Assembly: GCF_002797675.1 (NCBI RefSeq)
Contig: NZ_PGEX01000001.1
Span: forward strand, 620,001-684,000
Source of the DNA: Hallerella succinigenes
GTDB lineage: Bacteria > Fibrobacterota > Fibrobacteria > Fibrobacterales > Fibrobacteraceae
Reading direction: 5' to 3'
Length of the DNA stretch: 64,000 bases
In this document: piece after piece, positions 45,525 to 54,700 of the stretch
Numbering within the stretch: position 1 is the stretch's first letter
Layout: each line of letters starts with the position of its first letter
Made by a program: the position numbers and the translations under genes
Notes under the pieces: generated by a model
Database searches by the model: none
What the model was told of the DNA's origin: nothing
Seen by the model: the letters and a program-made list of their open reading frames with translations, nothing else

Positions 45525-45553
45525 GCCCGGAATTTAACTAAATTTTTAGCACT
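45525..45553. promoter_or_regulatory. 29-bp divergent promoter region, coaE/purC
   Basis: These 29 bases must supply both promoters. On the plus strand TAAATTTT (45539-45546) stands seven bases from the purC ATG; on the minus strand TAAATTCC stands close to the coaE ATG. Both transcripts can have at most a few untranslated bases. Confidence 0.5.
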
Positions 45554-46438
45554 ATGAGCTTAAAATTCGATACTCCGATTACTGATGTCCCACTGTTCCA
45601 CCAAGGTAAAGTACGTGACATGTACGACCTGGGCGACAGCTTCCTGATGGTCGCAAGCGACCGCCTTTCCGCATTCGACGTGGTGCTCCCCACTCCGATT
45701 ACGGGCAAGGGTAAAATTCTTAACCAGCTTTCGCTCTTCTGGTTCGAACATCTCGGCATGCCGAACCACCTGATTACGGCGAACGTGGACGAATATCCGG
45801 CAGTGCTCCAGAAGTACAAGGATTACCTCCGCGGCCGTTCGATGATCGTGAAGAAAGCCAAGCGTCACAGTGTAGAATGCATCGTGCGAGGCTACATCGT
45901 GGGTTCCGGCTGGAAGGACTACCAGAAGACCGGTAAAATTTGTGGGCACGTTCTCCCCGAAGGCCTGCAGCTCTGCCAGAAGCTCGAAAAGCCGCTCTAC
46001 ACGCCGAGCACCAAGCCGGACGTGGGCCACGACGAAAACATTTCCTTTGAACAGACCTTCGACATCGTCGGCGAAAAGGTGGCTACCGATCTTCGCGATC
46101 TGTCCCTCGACGTCTACACGAAGGCTCGCGATTACGCGGCTTCCAAGGGCATCATTCTCGCCGATACCAAGTTCGAATTTGGCGAAATCGACGGCAAGAC
46201 CGTTTTGATCGACGAAGTCTTGACTCCGGACTCCAGCCGTTATTGGCCTGCAGACAAGTACCAGGTCGGCAAGAACCAGGAAAGCTTCGACAAGCAGTAC
46301 GTGCGTGACTGGCTCGAAACTCTCGACTGGGGCAAGACCTACCCGGGTCCGGAAATTCCGGCTGAAGTCGTGAAGAACACGCTCGCCAAGTACGTGGAAA
46401 TCTTCGTGCGCCTCACCGGACGCGAACCGGAACTTTAA
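45554..46438 (+). CDS. purC: SAICAR synthase
   Basis: A 294-residue phosphoribosylaminoimidazole-succinocarboxamide synthase of purine synthesis. Family motifs are FHQGKVRDMYDLGD (ATP loop), SDRLSAFDVVLP, ECIVRGYIVGSGWKDY and the DEVLTPDSSRYW segment (about 223-234). The size fits the longer, Ade1-like form. A diverged copy of its last 54 codons and 3' flank occurs at 48.3 kb. A strong terminator follows. Confidence 0.95.
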   Translation: MSLKFDTPITDVPLFHQGKVRDMYDLGDSFLMVASDRLSAFDVVLPTPITGKGKILNQLSLFWFEHLGMPNHLITANVDEYPAVLQKYKDYLRGRSMIVKKAKRHSVECIVRGYIVGSGWKDYQKTGKICGHVLPEGLQLCQKLEKPLYTPSTKPDVGHDENISFEQTFDIVGEKVATDLRDLSLDVYTKARDYAASKGIILADTKFEFGEIDGKTVLIDEVLTPDSSRYWPADKYQVGKNQESFDKQYVRDWLETLDWGKTYPGPEIPAEVVKNTLAKYVEIFVRLTGREPEL

Positions 46439-46471
46439 TTCCGAAACAAAACATCGAAAAGCTTCAATAGG

Positions 46472-46498
46472 AAAAGGACTCCAACAGGAGTCCTTTTT
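46472..46498 (+). terminator. Terminator of purC
   Basis: An eleven-pair stem (AAAAGGACTCC with GGAGTCCTTTT) with loop AACA, running into a T-run. Confidence 0.92.
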
Positions 46499-46529
46499 CG
46501 TTTACAGAATCTGTTCCAAACAAGGTTCT

Positions 46530-48080
46530 CTAGCGAACTTCCTTTTCGAGATCCAGATCGCTCAAACGGGAAGCGTCCACCCGTTCAAATTCCTGAACAA
46601 TTTCATCGGAAGGCTTCTTCGTGCAAAGGCTCACCACGACCGCAGTCACAAAGTTCAGCACAAAGCCCGGAACCAGTTCGTACAATCCAAAAATCGAGCA
46701 GTCGCTCGAAAAGCCCGAAAAGTAGAACTTCCACGCAAAAGCAACGACACCGCCGACGATCATTCCGCTAATCGCTCCCGAAAGATTGATGCGCTTCCAG
46801 AAAAGGGCGAGCAGAACGATCGGGCCAAAGGTTGAACCAAAACCCGCCCAGGCAAAGCTCACAAGGCTCATGACCACATCGAGAAATCCACTCGAAGCAC
46901 CCGGACGGCCCTGGAATGCGAGATAACCCGCAACAAGAGCGATCGCCACCACGACGCCACGGCTCACCAGCATCAGTTCCTGATTGCTTGCATTCTTGTG
47001 AATCAAACGCTTGTAAAGATCATTGCTAAAAGCACTCGCCGAAACCAAGAGCTGGGAGTCCGCTGTACTCATGATCGCCGCAAGCACAGCGGACATCATG
47101 ATCGCCGCAATGACGGTCGGGAACAGGTTCTGCGTCACCACCAAGAATACACGTTCCGGATCATCCAAGGCTATGCCCTGCTGCATCAAATAATAACGTC
47201 CAAACACAGCAATCAATATTGAAGCACCGAGCGAAAGTACAACCCAAGTCATGGCGATGCGACGGGAATGCGTGATCTCATCCGGATTCTTGATCGACAT
47301 AAAGCGCACAAGGATATGCGGCATGCCAAAGTAGCCAAGGCCCCAAGCCAGGGAAGAAACGATCGAAATCATCGTTACCGCCTTACCCGTCGAAGCATTC
47401 GTGAAAATGTTCATCAAGTAGGGATTCACCTGGTTCATCGCATCGACTGTCGGAGCAAAGCCGTCGTTCATTTCGCAGATAATCGTCGGCACGAGCAAAA
47501 GCGCTATCAGCATCAAAACGCCCTGCACAAAGTCCGTCCAGCTCACCGCCAAAAAGCCACCGAGGAACGTGTAGCCCACGACCACAATCACGCCCACCCA
47601 AAGAGAAGTCGTATATTCCCAACCGAAAATCGTTGAGAACAATTTACCGCAACTGACAAATCCCGAAGTCGTATAGAACAGAAAGAAGATCAAAATAAAG
47701 AGAGCGGAAACCACGCGGATGATTCCGCGCTTGTCCCGGAAGCGGTTCGCAAAAAAGTCCGGCAGCGTAATGGAATCGTTGCAGTAATACGTGTACTTGC
47801 GAAGCCTGCGACCGACAATTTTCCAGTTCACATAGGTTCCGACGACAAGACCGAGACCGATCCACGCTTCCGAAAGGCCCGAAAGGTAAATCGCGCCCGG
47901 GAGGCCCATCAAAAGCCAGCCACTCATATCGGAAGCTTGAGCGGACATCGCCACGACCCATTTATTCATGCCGCGATTGCCCAAATAATAGGAATTCAGA
48001 CTGTTCGCCCTGCGAGAGAAATAAAATCCGATACCGAGCATCATCAACAGGTAAAGGATGAAAATAGCCATTATAGTCAT
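46530..48080 (-). CDS. putP: Sodium/solute symporter, PutP-type
   Basis: A 516-residue member of the sodium:solute symporter family with about 13 helices. SAQASDMSGWLLMGLPGAIYLSGLSEAWIGLGL and the downstream DSQLLVSASAFSNDLYKR are characteristic of proline permease PutP. Proline/Na cotransport is the likely activity; related solutes cannot be excluded. It is convergent with purC. Its upstream flank is only 38 bases before a fragment of the helicase gene begins. Confidence 0.9.
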   Translation of the reverse strand: MTIMAIFILYLLMMLGIGFYFSRRANSLNSYYLGNRGMNKWVVAMSAQASDMSGWLLMGLPGAIYLSGLSEAWIGLGLVVGTYVNWKIVGRRLRKYTYYCNDSITLPDFFANRFRDKRGIIRVVSALFILIFFLFYTTSGFVSCGKLFSTIFGWEYTTSLWVGVIVVVGYTFLGGFLAVSWTDFVQGVLMLIALLLVPTIICEMNDGFAPTVDAMNQVNPYLMNIFTNASTGKAVTMISIVSSLAWGLGYFGMPHILVRFMSIKNPDEITHSRRIAMTWVVLSLGASILIAVFGRYYLMQQGIALDDPERVFLVVTQNLFPTVIAAIMMSAVLAAIMSTADSQLLVSASAFSNDLYKRLIHKNASNQELMLVSRGVVVAIALVAGYLAFQGRPGASSGFLDVVMSLVSFAWAGFGSTFGPIVLLALFWKRINLSGAISGMIVGGVVAFAWKFYFSGFSSDCSIFGLYELVPGFVLNFVTAVVVSLCTKKPSDEIVQEFERVDASRLSDLDLEKEVR

Positions 48081-48118
48081 AGGGACTCCTCGTAAAAAAA
48101 CTTGTTTGCAATAATAGC

Positions 48119-48252
48119 TTTTAATTCTTACCTAGCGTGAAAACTTCGCGAAGTTCGTCATCCGACATTTTTGTGATCCAATTTTCGCCGGTCGCGACGG
48201 TCATCTCGGAAATTTTCTTTTTGCTTTCGAGGATGTCGTTGATTTTTTCTTC
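48119..48252 (-). pseudogene. Left direct repeat: 3'-end fragment of the SNF2 helicase gene
   Basis: 134 bases match 51651-51784 with a single difference (48175 versus 51707), which is synonymous (Ile ATC/ATT) in the helicase frame. It encodes the last 43 or so helicase residues, ending FTLGKN, and nothing upstream of them. The homology stops sharply at 48252, where purC-like sequence begins. Confidence 0.93.
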
Positions 48253-48480
48253 CAGATCGAATCAGGAAAATTTTGGCAAACAGTACGTGCGAGACCGGCT
48301 CGAACCTCTCGACAAGGACAAAACCTACCCGAGTCCAGAAATTCCGTCAGAAGTCGTGAAGAACATGCTCACCAAGTATGCGAAAATCTTCATGCGCCTC
48401 ACCAGCTGCGAACCGGAACTTTCCGAAAGAAAACATCAAAAAAACTTAAAAAAGATTCCTGTAAAAGGAACCGTTTTTTG
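48253..48480 (+). pseudogene. Decayed 3' end of a second purC plus its terminator
   Basis: From AAT at 48260 to CTT at 48421 the sequence aligns without gaps to the last 54 codons of purC, with 39 of 54 residues the same. The normal stop is lost, and substitutions include two Trp (to Arg and Lys) and Arg to Cys. The matching 3' flank and a degenerate hairpin (TTCCT...AGGAA then T-run) continue to about 48480. No start, no catalytic part: a remnant. The 48081-48504 stretch holds only this and the adjacent helicase fragment. Confidence 0.88.
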
Positions 48481-48504
48481 CTTCAAGTAAATAAAATTTT
48501 AGCG

Positions 48505-49587
48505 TTATAACAATTCAATTAAGTCATAAAAGTAATATAAATTACCGCGTTTTCTTTCGTCGGAGAATACGATATTATTGGCGGTCAGTTTATCCAACAT
48601 GCGATTGACAGTCGTGTTGGAAAGCCCTGTTTCCTTTTCAATTGCGCGACTGTTCTGAACCGGATTTTTAAAGAAACAGGAAAACACTTGTTTAAGCAAT
48701 CTTGATGAAGAAATCTTTGCAATTTTCTTTAAGCTCAACTCGTAGAGTTCTTCTATTTTCAAGACATTACCTTCGTATTTGGCACACTGCCTATCCACAA
48801 TTCCAAGGAAAAACTTAATCCATTCATTCCAGGCGCCATTTACCCGGACATCGTTCAGCATTTTATAATAGCGGAATTTTTCTTTTTCAATAGCTTCACT
48901 TAAAAAAAGCCAGGGCATTTCTATTTCGTGAACCTTAAAAAGAAACAGCGGGATCAGCATTCGACCAAGGCGTCCATTTCCATCTGCAAACGGGTGGATT
49001 GTTTCGAACTGCTCATGAATAACTGCCGCATTTACCAAATTCCGCTCTCCAGATGTAGGCGAATTCATAAACGCAATCAAGTTATCCATCAACGGTTTTA
49101 CAAACTTTGCTTCTGGCGGTACAAAAGTGATTTCTTTTGAATTCTCATTTTGAATAAAGTTTTGTTCAGTGCGGTAAAGTCCAATATTATCCGTTAAGCA
49201 ATGCACGTTTCCACTCAAAAGGATCCTATGCATTTCAAGGAACATCTCCTCCGTAAAAATTCCCGTGCGCATTAGATAATCACGTCCATATCGCGTCGCT
49301 GCCGAATAATTTTTCACTTCATTGACATTTTTGTCGGAATCATCTTCAAGCGCTGTTTTTTCCAAAGAGCTTTGCAACGAGGTCCTTGTACCTTCCATCC
49401 GACTAGAATGCAAACTTTCTTTGATATACATCGAAGCCATGCAAGATTCCCGCGCGATGGATCTTTCTAGTAGCGCCGAATATACTTTTAATCGCGAAAC
49501 AGAATCCACTAATTCGTCAACGAATGCGGTTTTGTCAATTCTTTCAAATGCGGATTCAATGCGAGATGCAGCAAAAGGTTCTTGCAT
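48505..49587 (-). CDS. Fic-domain protein with N-terminal inhibitory motif and wHTH
   Basis: A 360-residue Fic enzyme, expected to AMPylate (or otherwise modify) a protein target. The active loop is HPFADGNGRLGR (His198). An inhibitory helix motif S-x3-E-G occurs at Ser61-Glu65-Gly66, on the N-terminal side (class II), so the enzyme is self-restrained. A C-terminal winged helix (about 300-360, LSNTTVNRMLDKLTANNIVF) suggests DNA binding, as in many stand-alone Fic regulators. It lies 58 bases after the preceding minus-strand gene, inside a block bounded by direct repeats. Confidence 0.9.
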   Translation of the reverse strand: MQEPFAASRIESAFERIDKTAFVDELVDSVSRLKVYSALLERSIARESCMASMYIKESLHSSRMEGTRTSLQSSLEKTALEDDSDKNVNEVKNYSAATRYGRDYLMRTGIFTEEMFLEMHRILLSGNVHCLTDNIGLYRTEQNFIQNENSKEITFVPPEAKFVKPLMDNLIAFMNSPTSGERNLVNAAVIHEQFETIHPFADGNGRLGRMLIPLFLFKVHEIEMPWLFLSEAIEKEKFRYYKMLNDVRVNGAWNEWIKFFLGIVDRQCAKYEGNVLKIEELYELSLKKIAKISSSRLLKQVFSCFFKNPVQNSRAIEKETGLSNTTVNRMLDKLTANNIVFSDERKRGNLYYFYDLIELL

Positions 49588-49645
49588 ATTGCAAACAAAT
49601 CTATCAAAAATTGTTTACTGTTTACAAGTGTACATTTGTTTAATT

Positions 49646-50404
49646 TTATTTGGGCTTTACGTATTCCTGTTTCAAAGAATCAAGGCAGTCCGTGTTCAAA
49701 TTAAAGGACTTGAATGCCTCGTAAAGGCCTGAAATAAAGGTGAAATTGGTCATCATTTGTTTTCTGTAGGCGTTGAAGTCTTCCCCGAATTTTTTTGCCT
49801 CCTTTTTTTTACGAGGCCAATAAGAATAATTTGTCGATATTTTGCAGTTTGAATGAATTTGCTTATCTATTCGTGGTAGATTGCAATTAGCATAATAACT
49901 TTCCGTGATATCTCCATAAATGTCATAACCCACCTCTATACGTAATGGGAAACGTTTTTCTTTGGGGTCTACTACATAGACGGCTGTTGTCGGTGGAGGA
50001 TTTTTTTTGGTAGAGTCGATAAGGACCGCGACATTGGGCGTTGCCGCTATATAGGAAAATCCATTTCGTTCAAAGGTTTCCATGCATGAAACTTCGTCTG
50101 GACTAGGGCTGACATAGCGATTGTAGTAGTAAGAATCATGCAAAATTCTGTAATCCGATTCATCAAGGAATCTGTACCATATTCGAATCTCGTAATTGTC
50201 GTCATATTGAAGGAATCTTTGACCAGGTTTGTCAATGAATTCAGCAAATTCCACGTTGCCAACAACGACTGTTTTTACGTGGTCTGAAAAAAGAAATTTT
50301 GTGAATATATTTCCCTTTACAAGATGCCCAATGGCGAAAAAAAGGATGGTTGCCACAGCAACGGCGACAACCACGAATAACATTTTAATCCAAACCGATT
50401 TCAT
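49646..50404 (-). CDS. Membrane-anchored protein of unknown function (island gene)
   Basis: 252 residues: one N-terminal membrane helix (about 7-28) and a large domain outside the membrane with four Cys residues, an even number that would allow disulfides. Tyr/Asn-rich beta-type segments dominate (YEIRIWYRFLDESDYRILHDSYYYNRYVS). No family recognised. It overlaps the upstream gene by 20 bases, so the two are tightly coupled. A protective (immunity-like) role for its partner is possible but only inferred from position and topology. Confidence 0.62.
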   Translation of the reverse strand: MKSVWIKMLFVVVAVAVATILFFAIGHLVKGNIFTKFLFSDHVKTVVVGNVEFAEFIDKPGQRFLQYDDNYEIRIWYRFLDESDYRILHDSYYYNRYVSPSPDEVSCMETFERNGFSYIAATPNVAVLIDSTKKNPPPTTAVYVVDPKEKRFPLRIEVGYDIYGDITESYYANCNLPRIDKQIHSNCKISTNYSYWPRKKKEAKKFGEDFNAYRKQMMTNFTFISGLYEAFKSFNLNTDCLDSLKQEYVKPK

Positions 50405-51380
50405 TCAAAAGTCCTTTAAGCACCTTGTTCATGAACGCTCTTTTGGAAATTTCCAAAAGATAAGGATTCAATTTTACTGTCAACGGGAAAAAATAATGTT
50501 TGTTTACTTTTTCGGCAAATTTTTTCCAACCTCCATAAGAATTTACAAATGTGAAGAACCTGCTAAATTCTTTTTGCTTGTAATAGCGGTCAATTGCATC
50601 GTAAAGGGATAAGTTTCGGTTGTTTATTAACGAAGCTATATTACGGGCGTCAATGTCTGCATAAAAATCGCCTGTACCAAAGAATTTGCTGTATCGGGGG
50701 TGAGCACCACCAATGTTGTTCAATGCAGTGTCGCGTATTGCAGCATAGCTTAGACTATCGTTCGTTCTCACGGAATCAAGATGCGCCGCGTAAGTGAACA
50801 TGTCACCAGCCCAACTGGCCCATTCTGTAGGCAAGGCACAATCGTCACTATAGCAATCCAAATGCCGGCTAAGTGAAGCGCTGAAATGGGGAAGGTCGAC
50901 AACTACGCTGGAATCCGGAAATTCAAGAGACTTGAACCGACCGTTTGGGGAGAAACTGTTTTGATAGCTCGGATACTTCCATCGGGTCATAAATTTCATA
51001 TATGGGTCAGCAATACCCGATGTTACATTCCACTTCAATCCTTTGTATCCTCCAAAATCCCTCAAAATTCGGGAAATTTCCAAAGCACGCGCTTTTTTTT
51101 GCCCTTTGGGGATACTGTTCAAATCATCCAAATTTTGAATAACCTGTAAAAAAGAGTCTATTTTGTCTTCTTGTGAAGCAGGCTCAGCGAACAGCTCATA
51201 AAAAGAATATGGAGCAATTTGCGTTGTACCTGCGGGCGTCCCCCACAGCAACGAGAAAGACGCAAACGGAGATTCCTTTTCCGGACAAAGTGTATTGGAA
51301 CGCTCGCCAGAAGCAAGCAAATTTTGAAGTCCTGCTAACCGATTTCTAGAGTCGGCATCCGATATAAAATCATTTGGCAT
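50385..51380 (-). CDS. Unrecognised soluble protein (island gene), possible effector
   Basis: 331 residues, no signal peptide, with a good GGAAAG ribosome-binding site. The central part has a notable pattern of aromatic-flanked acids: DLPHFSASLSRHL, WASWAGDMFTYAAHLDSV, GTGDFYADIDARNIASLI and FVNSYGGWKKF. Such spacing is reminiscent of hydrolase domains at the ends of polymorphic toxins, but I cannot assign it. First gene of a three-gene unit with the membrane protein and fic. Confidence 0.62.
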   Translation of the reverse strand: MPNDFISDADSRNRLAGLQNLLASGERSNTLCPEKESPFASFSLLWGTPAGTTQIAPYSFYELFAEPASQEDKIDSFLQVIQNLDDLNSIPKGQKKARALEISRILRDFGGYKGLKWNVTSGIADPYMKFMTRWKYPSYQNSFSPNGRFKSLEFPDSSVVVDLPHFSASLSRHLDCYSDDCALPTEWASWAGDMFTYAAHLDSVRTNDSLSYAAIRDTALNNIGGAHPRYSKFFGTGDFYADIDARNIASLINNRNLSLYDAIDRYYKQKEFSRFFTFVNSYGGWKKFAEKVNKHYFFPLTVKLNPYLLEISKRAFMNKVLKGLLNEIGLD

Positions 51381-51442
51381 GATCTTTCCTTTGCCCCAAA
51401 ATTTTGAGGCAGTTAAAATAAACCGGAAGCGAAGAAATTTGG

Positions 51443-51520
51443 TATCTTTGTCAAGCCGTTAGAGTTACCATGCTCTTCGCCGAAGGACTTCCGACTGCAA
51501 TCGGGAGTCCTTCTTTTTTC
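51443..51520 (+). ncRNA. Candidate small RNA with own promoter and terminator
   Basis: TATCTTTG (51443-51450) is a perfect TAnnTTTG element. About 35 bases later comes a 12-pair hairpin (51483-51494 with 51501-51512, one G-U) followed by C and six T. No plus-strand gene lies upstream, so the terminator would end a transcript of about 60-65 bases. A second hairpin (CCAGTG...CACTGG, 51520-51539) follows. It lies in an AT-rich 270-bp gap. Confidence 0.45.
51483..51519 (+). terminator. Strong hairpin terminator in the island flank
   Basis: AAGGACTTCCGA pairs with TCGGGAGTCCTT across the loop CTGCAA, followed by CTTTTTT. It is oriented for plus-strand transcription, away from the neighbouring minus-strand genes. 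Confidence 0.8.
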
Positions 51521-51650
51521 CAGTGGCGAACATCACTGGGTCAAATATACACAATTTTAATGTTAAAATATTGTTTTTTGTAAAATAATAAACATTTTTT
51601 TAGTTTTTTGTATACAATATCACAATCAAAGCCATTGTTTCACAATTATA

Positions 51651-51784
51651 TTTTAATTCTTACCTAGCGTGAAAACTTCGCGAAGTTCGTCATCCGACAT
51701 TTTTGTAATCCAATTTTCGCCGGTCGCGACGGTCATCTCGGAAATTTTCTTTTTGCTTTCGAGGATGTCGTTGATTTTTTCTTC
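51651..51784 (-). repeat. Right direct repeat (3' end of the intact helicase gene)
   Basis: This is the functional copy of the 134-bp repeat also present at 48119-48252. The two copies are 3,532 bases apart in the same orientation and bracket the purC remnant, fic and the two unknown genes. Confidence 0.93.
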
Positions 51785-54700
51785 AAAAGTGTCTTTGGTA
51801 ATTAAGCGGTGAACGACCACGCGGCGGTTTTGGCCGATACGGTAAGCACGGTCCGTCGCCTGGGCCTCTACGGCGGGATTCCACCACAAGTCGTAATGGA
51901 TAACCTGCGAAGCAGCGGTCAAATTGAGACCTGTGCCGCCCGCCTTGAGCGAAAGAATCAACACGCGGCGATCCGGATCCTTTTCAAATTCGTCTATCGC
52001 CTTTCCGCGGGCACCGATCGACATGCCGCCGTGATAAAAGAGCGCTTCCGTTTTGAGTTTCGAATGGAGAACCTTTTGCAAAATTTCGCCCATTTCCGTA
52101 AACTGCGTAAACACAAGGACCTTTTCGTCGGTATCGAGAATGGAACCTACGATGTCGAGAAACAATTCCATTTTGCCGGAAAGCGCGGGATCCGTTTTGC
52201 CATCCTTTAAATATTGCGACGGGTGGTTGCAAATCTGTTTTAAGGCGGTAATCAGGCGAAGTACGGCGGCACTGCGTTCGAATTTATCTTCCGCATTTTC
52301 CAGGTCGAATTCGCCGAGCTTTTGCATGATGCTGTTGAAAGTATCGTTGTACAGCTTTTCCTGTTCGGGCGAAAGACTTGCCCACTCGTTCTGTTCGAGT
52401 TTTTCGGGAAGGTCCGCGATGATCGACTTGTCCGTTTTGAGGCGTCGCAATAAAAAGGGCGCCGTGACCTTGCGGAAGAGTTCCGCGCAATGCTTGTTCG
52501 CGCGTTCCTGAATCGGCCTTTCGAATTCTTCGTGGAAAGACTTTGCACTGCCAAAGAACCCGCGATTGCAAAAGTCCATGATGCTCCAGAATTCCATCAA
52601 GCGGTTTTCCACCGGAGTTCCACTCATCGCGATTTTCACATGGGCATTCAAAGCTCTCACAGCGCGGCTTTGCGAAGTTCCCGCATTCTTGATATTCTGC
52701 GCTTCATCGATCACCACAAGTTGCCAGTTCATATCGGTCAGCTGTTCTTGATCGGAGCGGAGAACGCCGTAAGTCGTCACAAAGATATCCGCATTCACGC
52801 CTTCGACGTTGCGATTGGAACCGTGATAAATGCAAACCTTCAACCCCGGTGCAAACTTTGCGAGTTCCCGTTTCCAGTTTTGCAAAAGGCCCGTGGGAAC
52901 AACGACGATCGCTTTGCGTTCGTCAAAGGCTCCGTCGTTTTTCATCTGCTGCAAAAGGGTAATCACCTGGAGCGTTTTACCAAGGCCCATGTCGTCGGCA
53001 ATGATGCTTCCAAATCCGAGCTTGGAATTGCCGAGCATCCACGCAAAGCCTCGGCGCTGATACGGGCGAAGGTTCGCCTGGATTTCTGCAGGCACCGGAA
53101 TCGAAGATTCGTTTTCTTCTTTGAGCTTGTGAATTTCTTCGAGCGCTTCCGGCGCAATTTCCACCGAGAGCCCTTCGAATTCGCCGGCGAGCGCAATCTG
53201 TAAAACTTTGATCGCAGGCACCTTGAAACGGTCCCGCAAACCGTCCTTCAACTGCTTGACATCGGACGGGGTAACGTAAAAATACTGGCCTTCAAAATAG
53301 AGCAGGTCTTTCGACTTTTCGTACAACTCCATGAACTGTTTGCCGTCCATCACCTTTTCGCCGATAACCACGGACCAGTTCAATCGCAAAAGGTTTTCCA
53401 GTCGGCAGAATCCCGCCTGCGCCTTTTCTTCGGAACGGACAATCTGCGGATGCGGCACGCCGCGAACGACCCGTTCAATTCCCGCCGGCAGGTTCATGCC
53501 GATGCACAAAGCGCGAAACAGCGGAACGGATTCATTCAAAAAGCGAATCAGGTTTTCTCCGGAAAGATGAATATTGTCGATTGCCTTCCGCGAAACGTAT
53601 TCATCATAACCCGGCAAAAAATTTTGCATCGGCTGCACGGCCCGCAAAACGAGTCCGCGTTTTTCCGCCGGGAATTCCCGCGTCCAAAGCTTGGAATAAG
53701 GCTGCGCCTTGTTCAAATCGCGGTCCAAAAAATCCAGATCGACATCGACTTTTCCAAAGCCCGCATCGGCGCCGTTCACCACCGGCAAATATTTTGCATT
53801 CGAAAGTTCATAGCCGGCGAGCCATTTTTCGATTTCCAAAATATCGTCTGCGGCATCGCCCGAATAATCGAGAGTCGCGTTGCCGAAAAAGGCGTACAGG
53901 CGGCTGTCTTTAAACTTCTTTTCGGGATCGATGCGGCGCATGTAAATGGAAAGGATCGCGGTCACAAGCATTTCTGCCGAATTCTGCGTCATCTGCTTCG
54001 GGGATTCCATTTCACTGCGCACAAACTTCACCGGCATCCAAGCCTGCAAACGCGCGATTGCCCCATGGACTTCGGGAATGGACTTGAGCGGAAGCCAAAA
54101 GAAACGCGCCACTTTTTTATCAAGCGCAAAAAGCTTGGGGTAAACCGATCCGCGATTCAGTATTTCTAAAGCGGTCTGACGGGCGTAATTCAAAAGCTTG
54201 AACGAGATATCCGCCTTGCTCATTCCCGTCGGACCTTCCACAGAAACCGCGTCTACGGCCCATTCGAGTGGAATCTTGCCGAACATCCAAAGGTCCGTTC
54301 CCGCGTAACGGACAACTCCCCCTTCCGAAAGATCCACCGATTTTTCCGGGTAACATTCAAAGCTTTCCGCAAACTGTTCTAGGCACGTTTCACGGTAAAG
54401 ATTCACAAATTCTTCGGGGAAAGCCGCATTCGGCGCAACGGCATTCACTAGCGCCTTGCGCGCATCCACGATGTTTGCCGATTCATATTCCGGAACTTCC
54501 GAAATTTCTTCCGAACCTTCAAGGGGAACGTGGGTAAATTTTTCTGCAAAAACGGGAAGGGCCGTTTTGCCGTTTTCCACGGGAAGCTCTTCTTCCCAAG
54601 CGGCCTGCGTGCACTGTTCCGCGAGCTGGCAAACATCCATGCCGCGGACGGTGAAAATCGTAAACGGATCCTTGTCGATCTTTTTACCGATACCGTGCAA

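Noticed and set aside
48137-48490. Plus-strand 117-codon frame running from the helicase fragment into the purC-like fragment
   Set aside because: Its first 40 codons are antisense to helicase sequence and the rest is the end of purC without its stop; a chance fusion of two remnants, not a gene.
48119-51784. Insertion sequence or integrase-driven island
   Set aside because: Direct repeats suggest integration, but no transposase, integrase or terminal inverted repeats were found; donor-segment recombination explains the purC remnant better.
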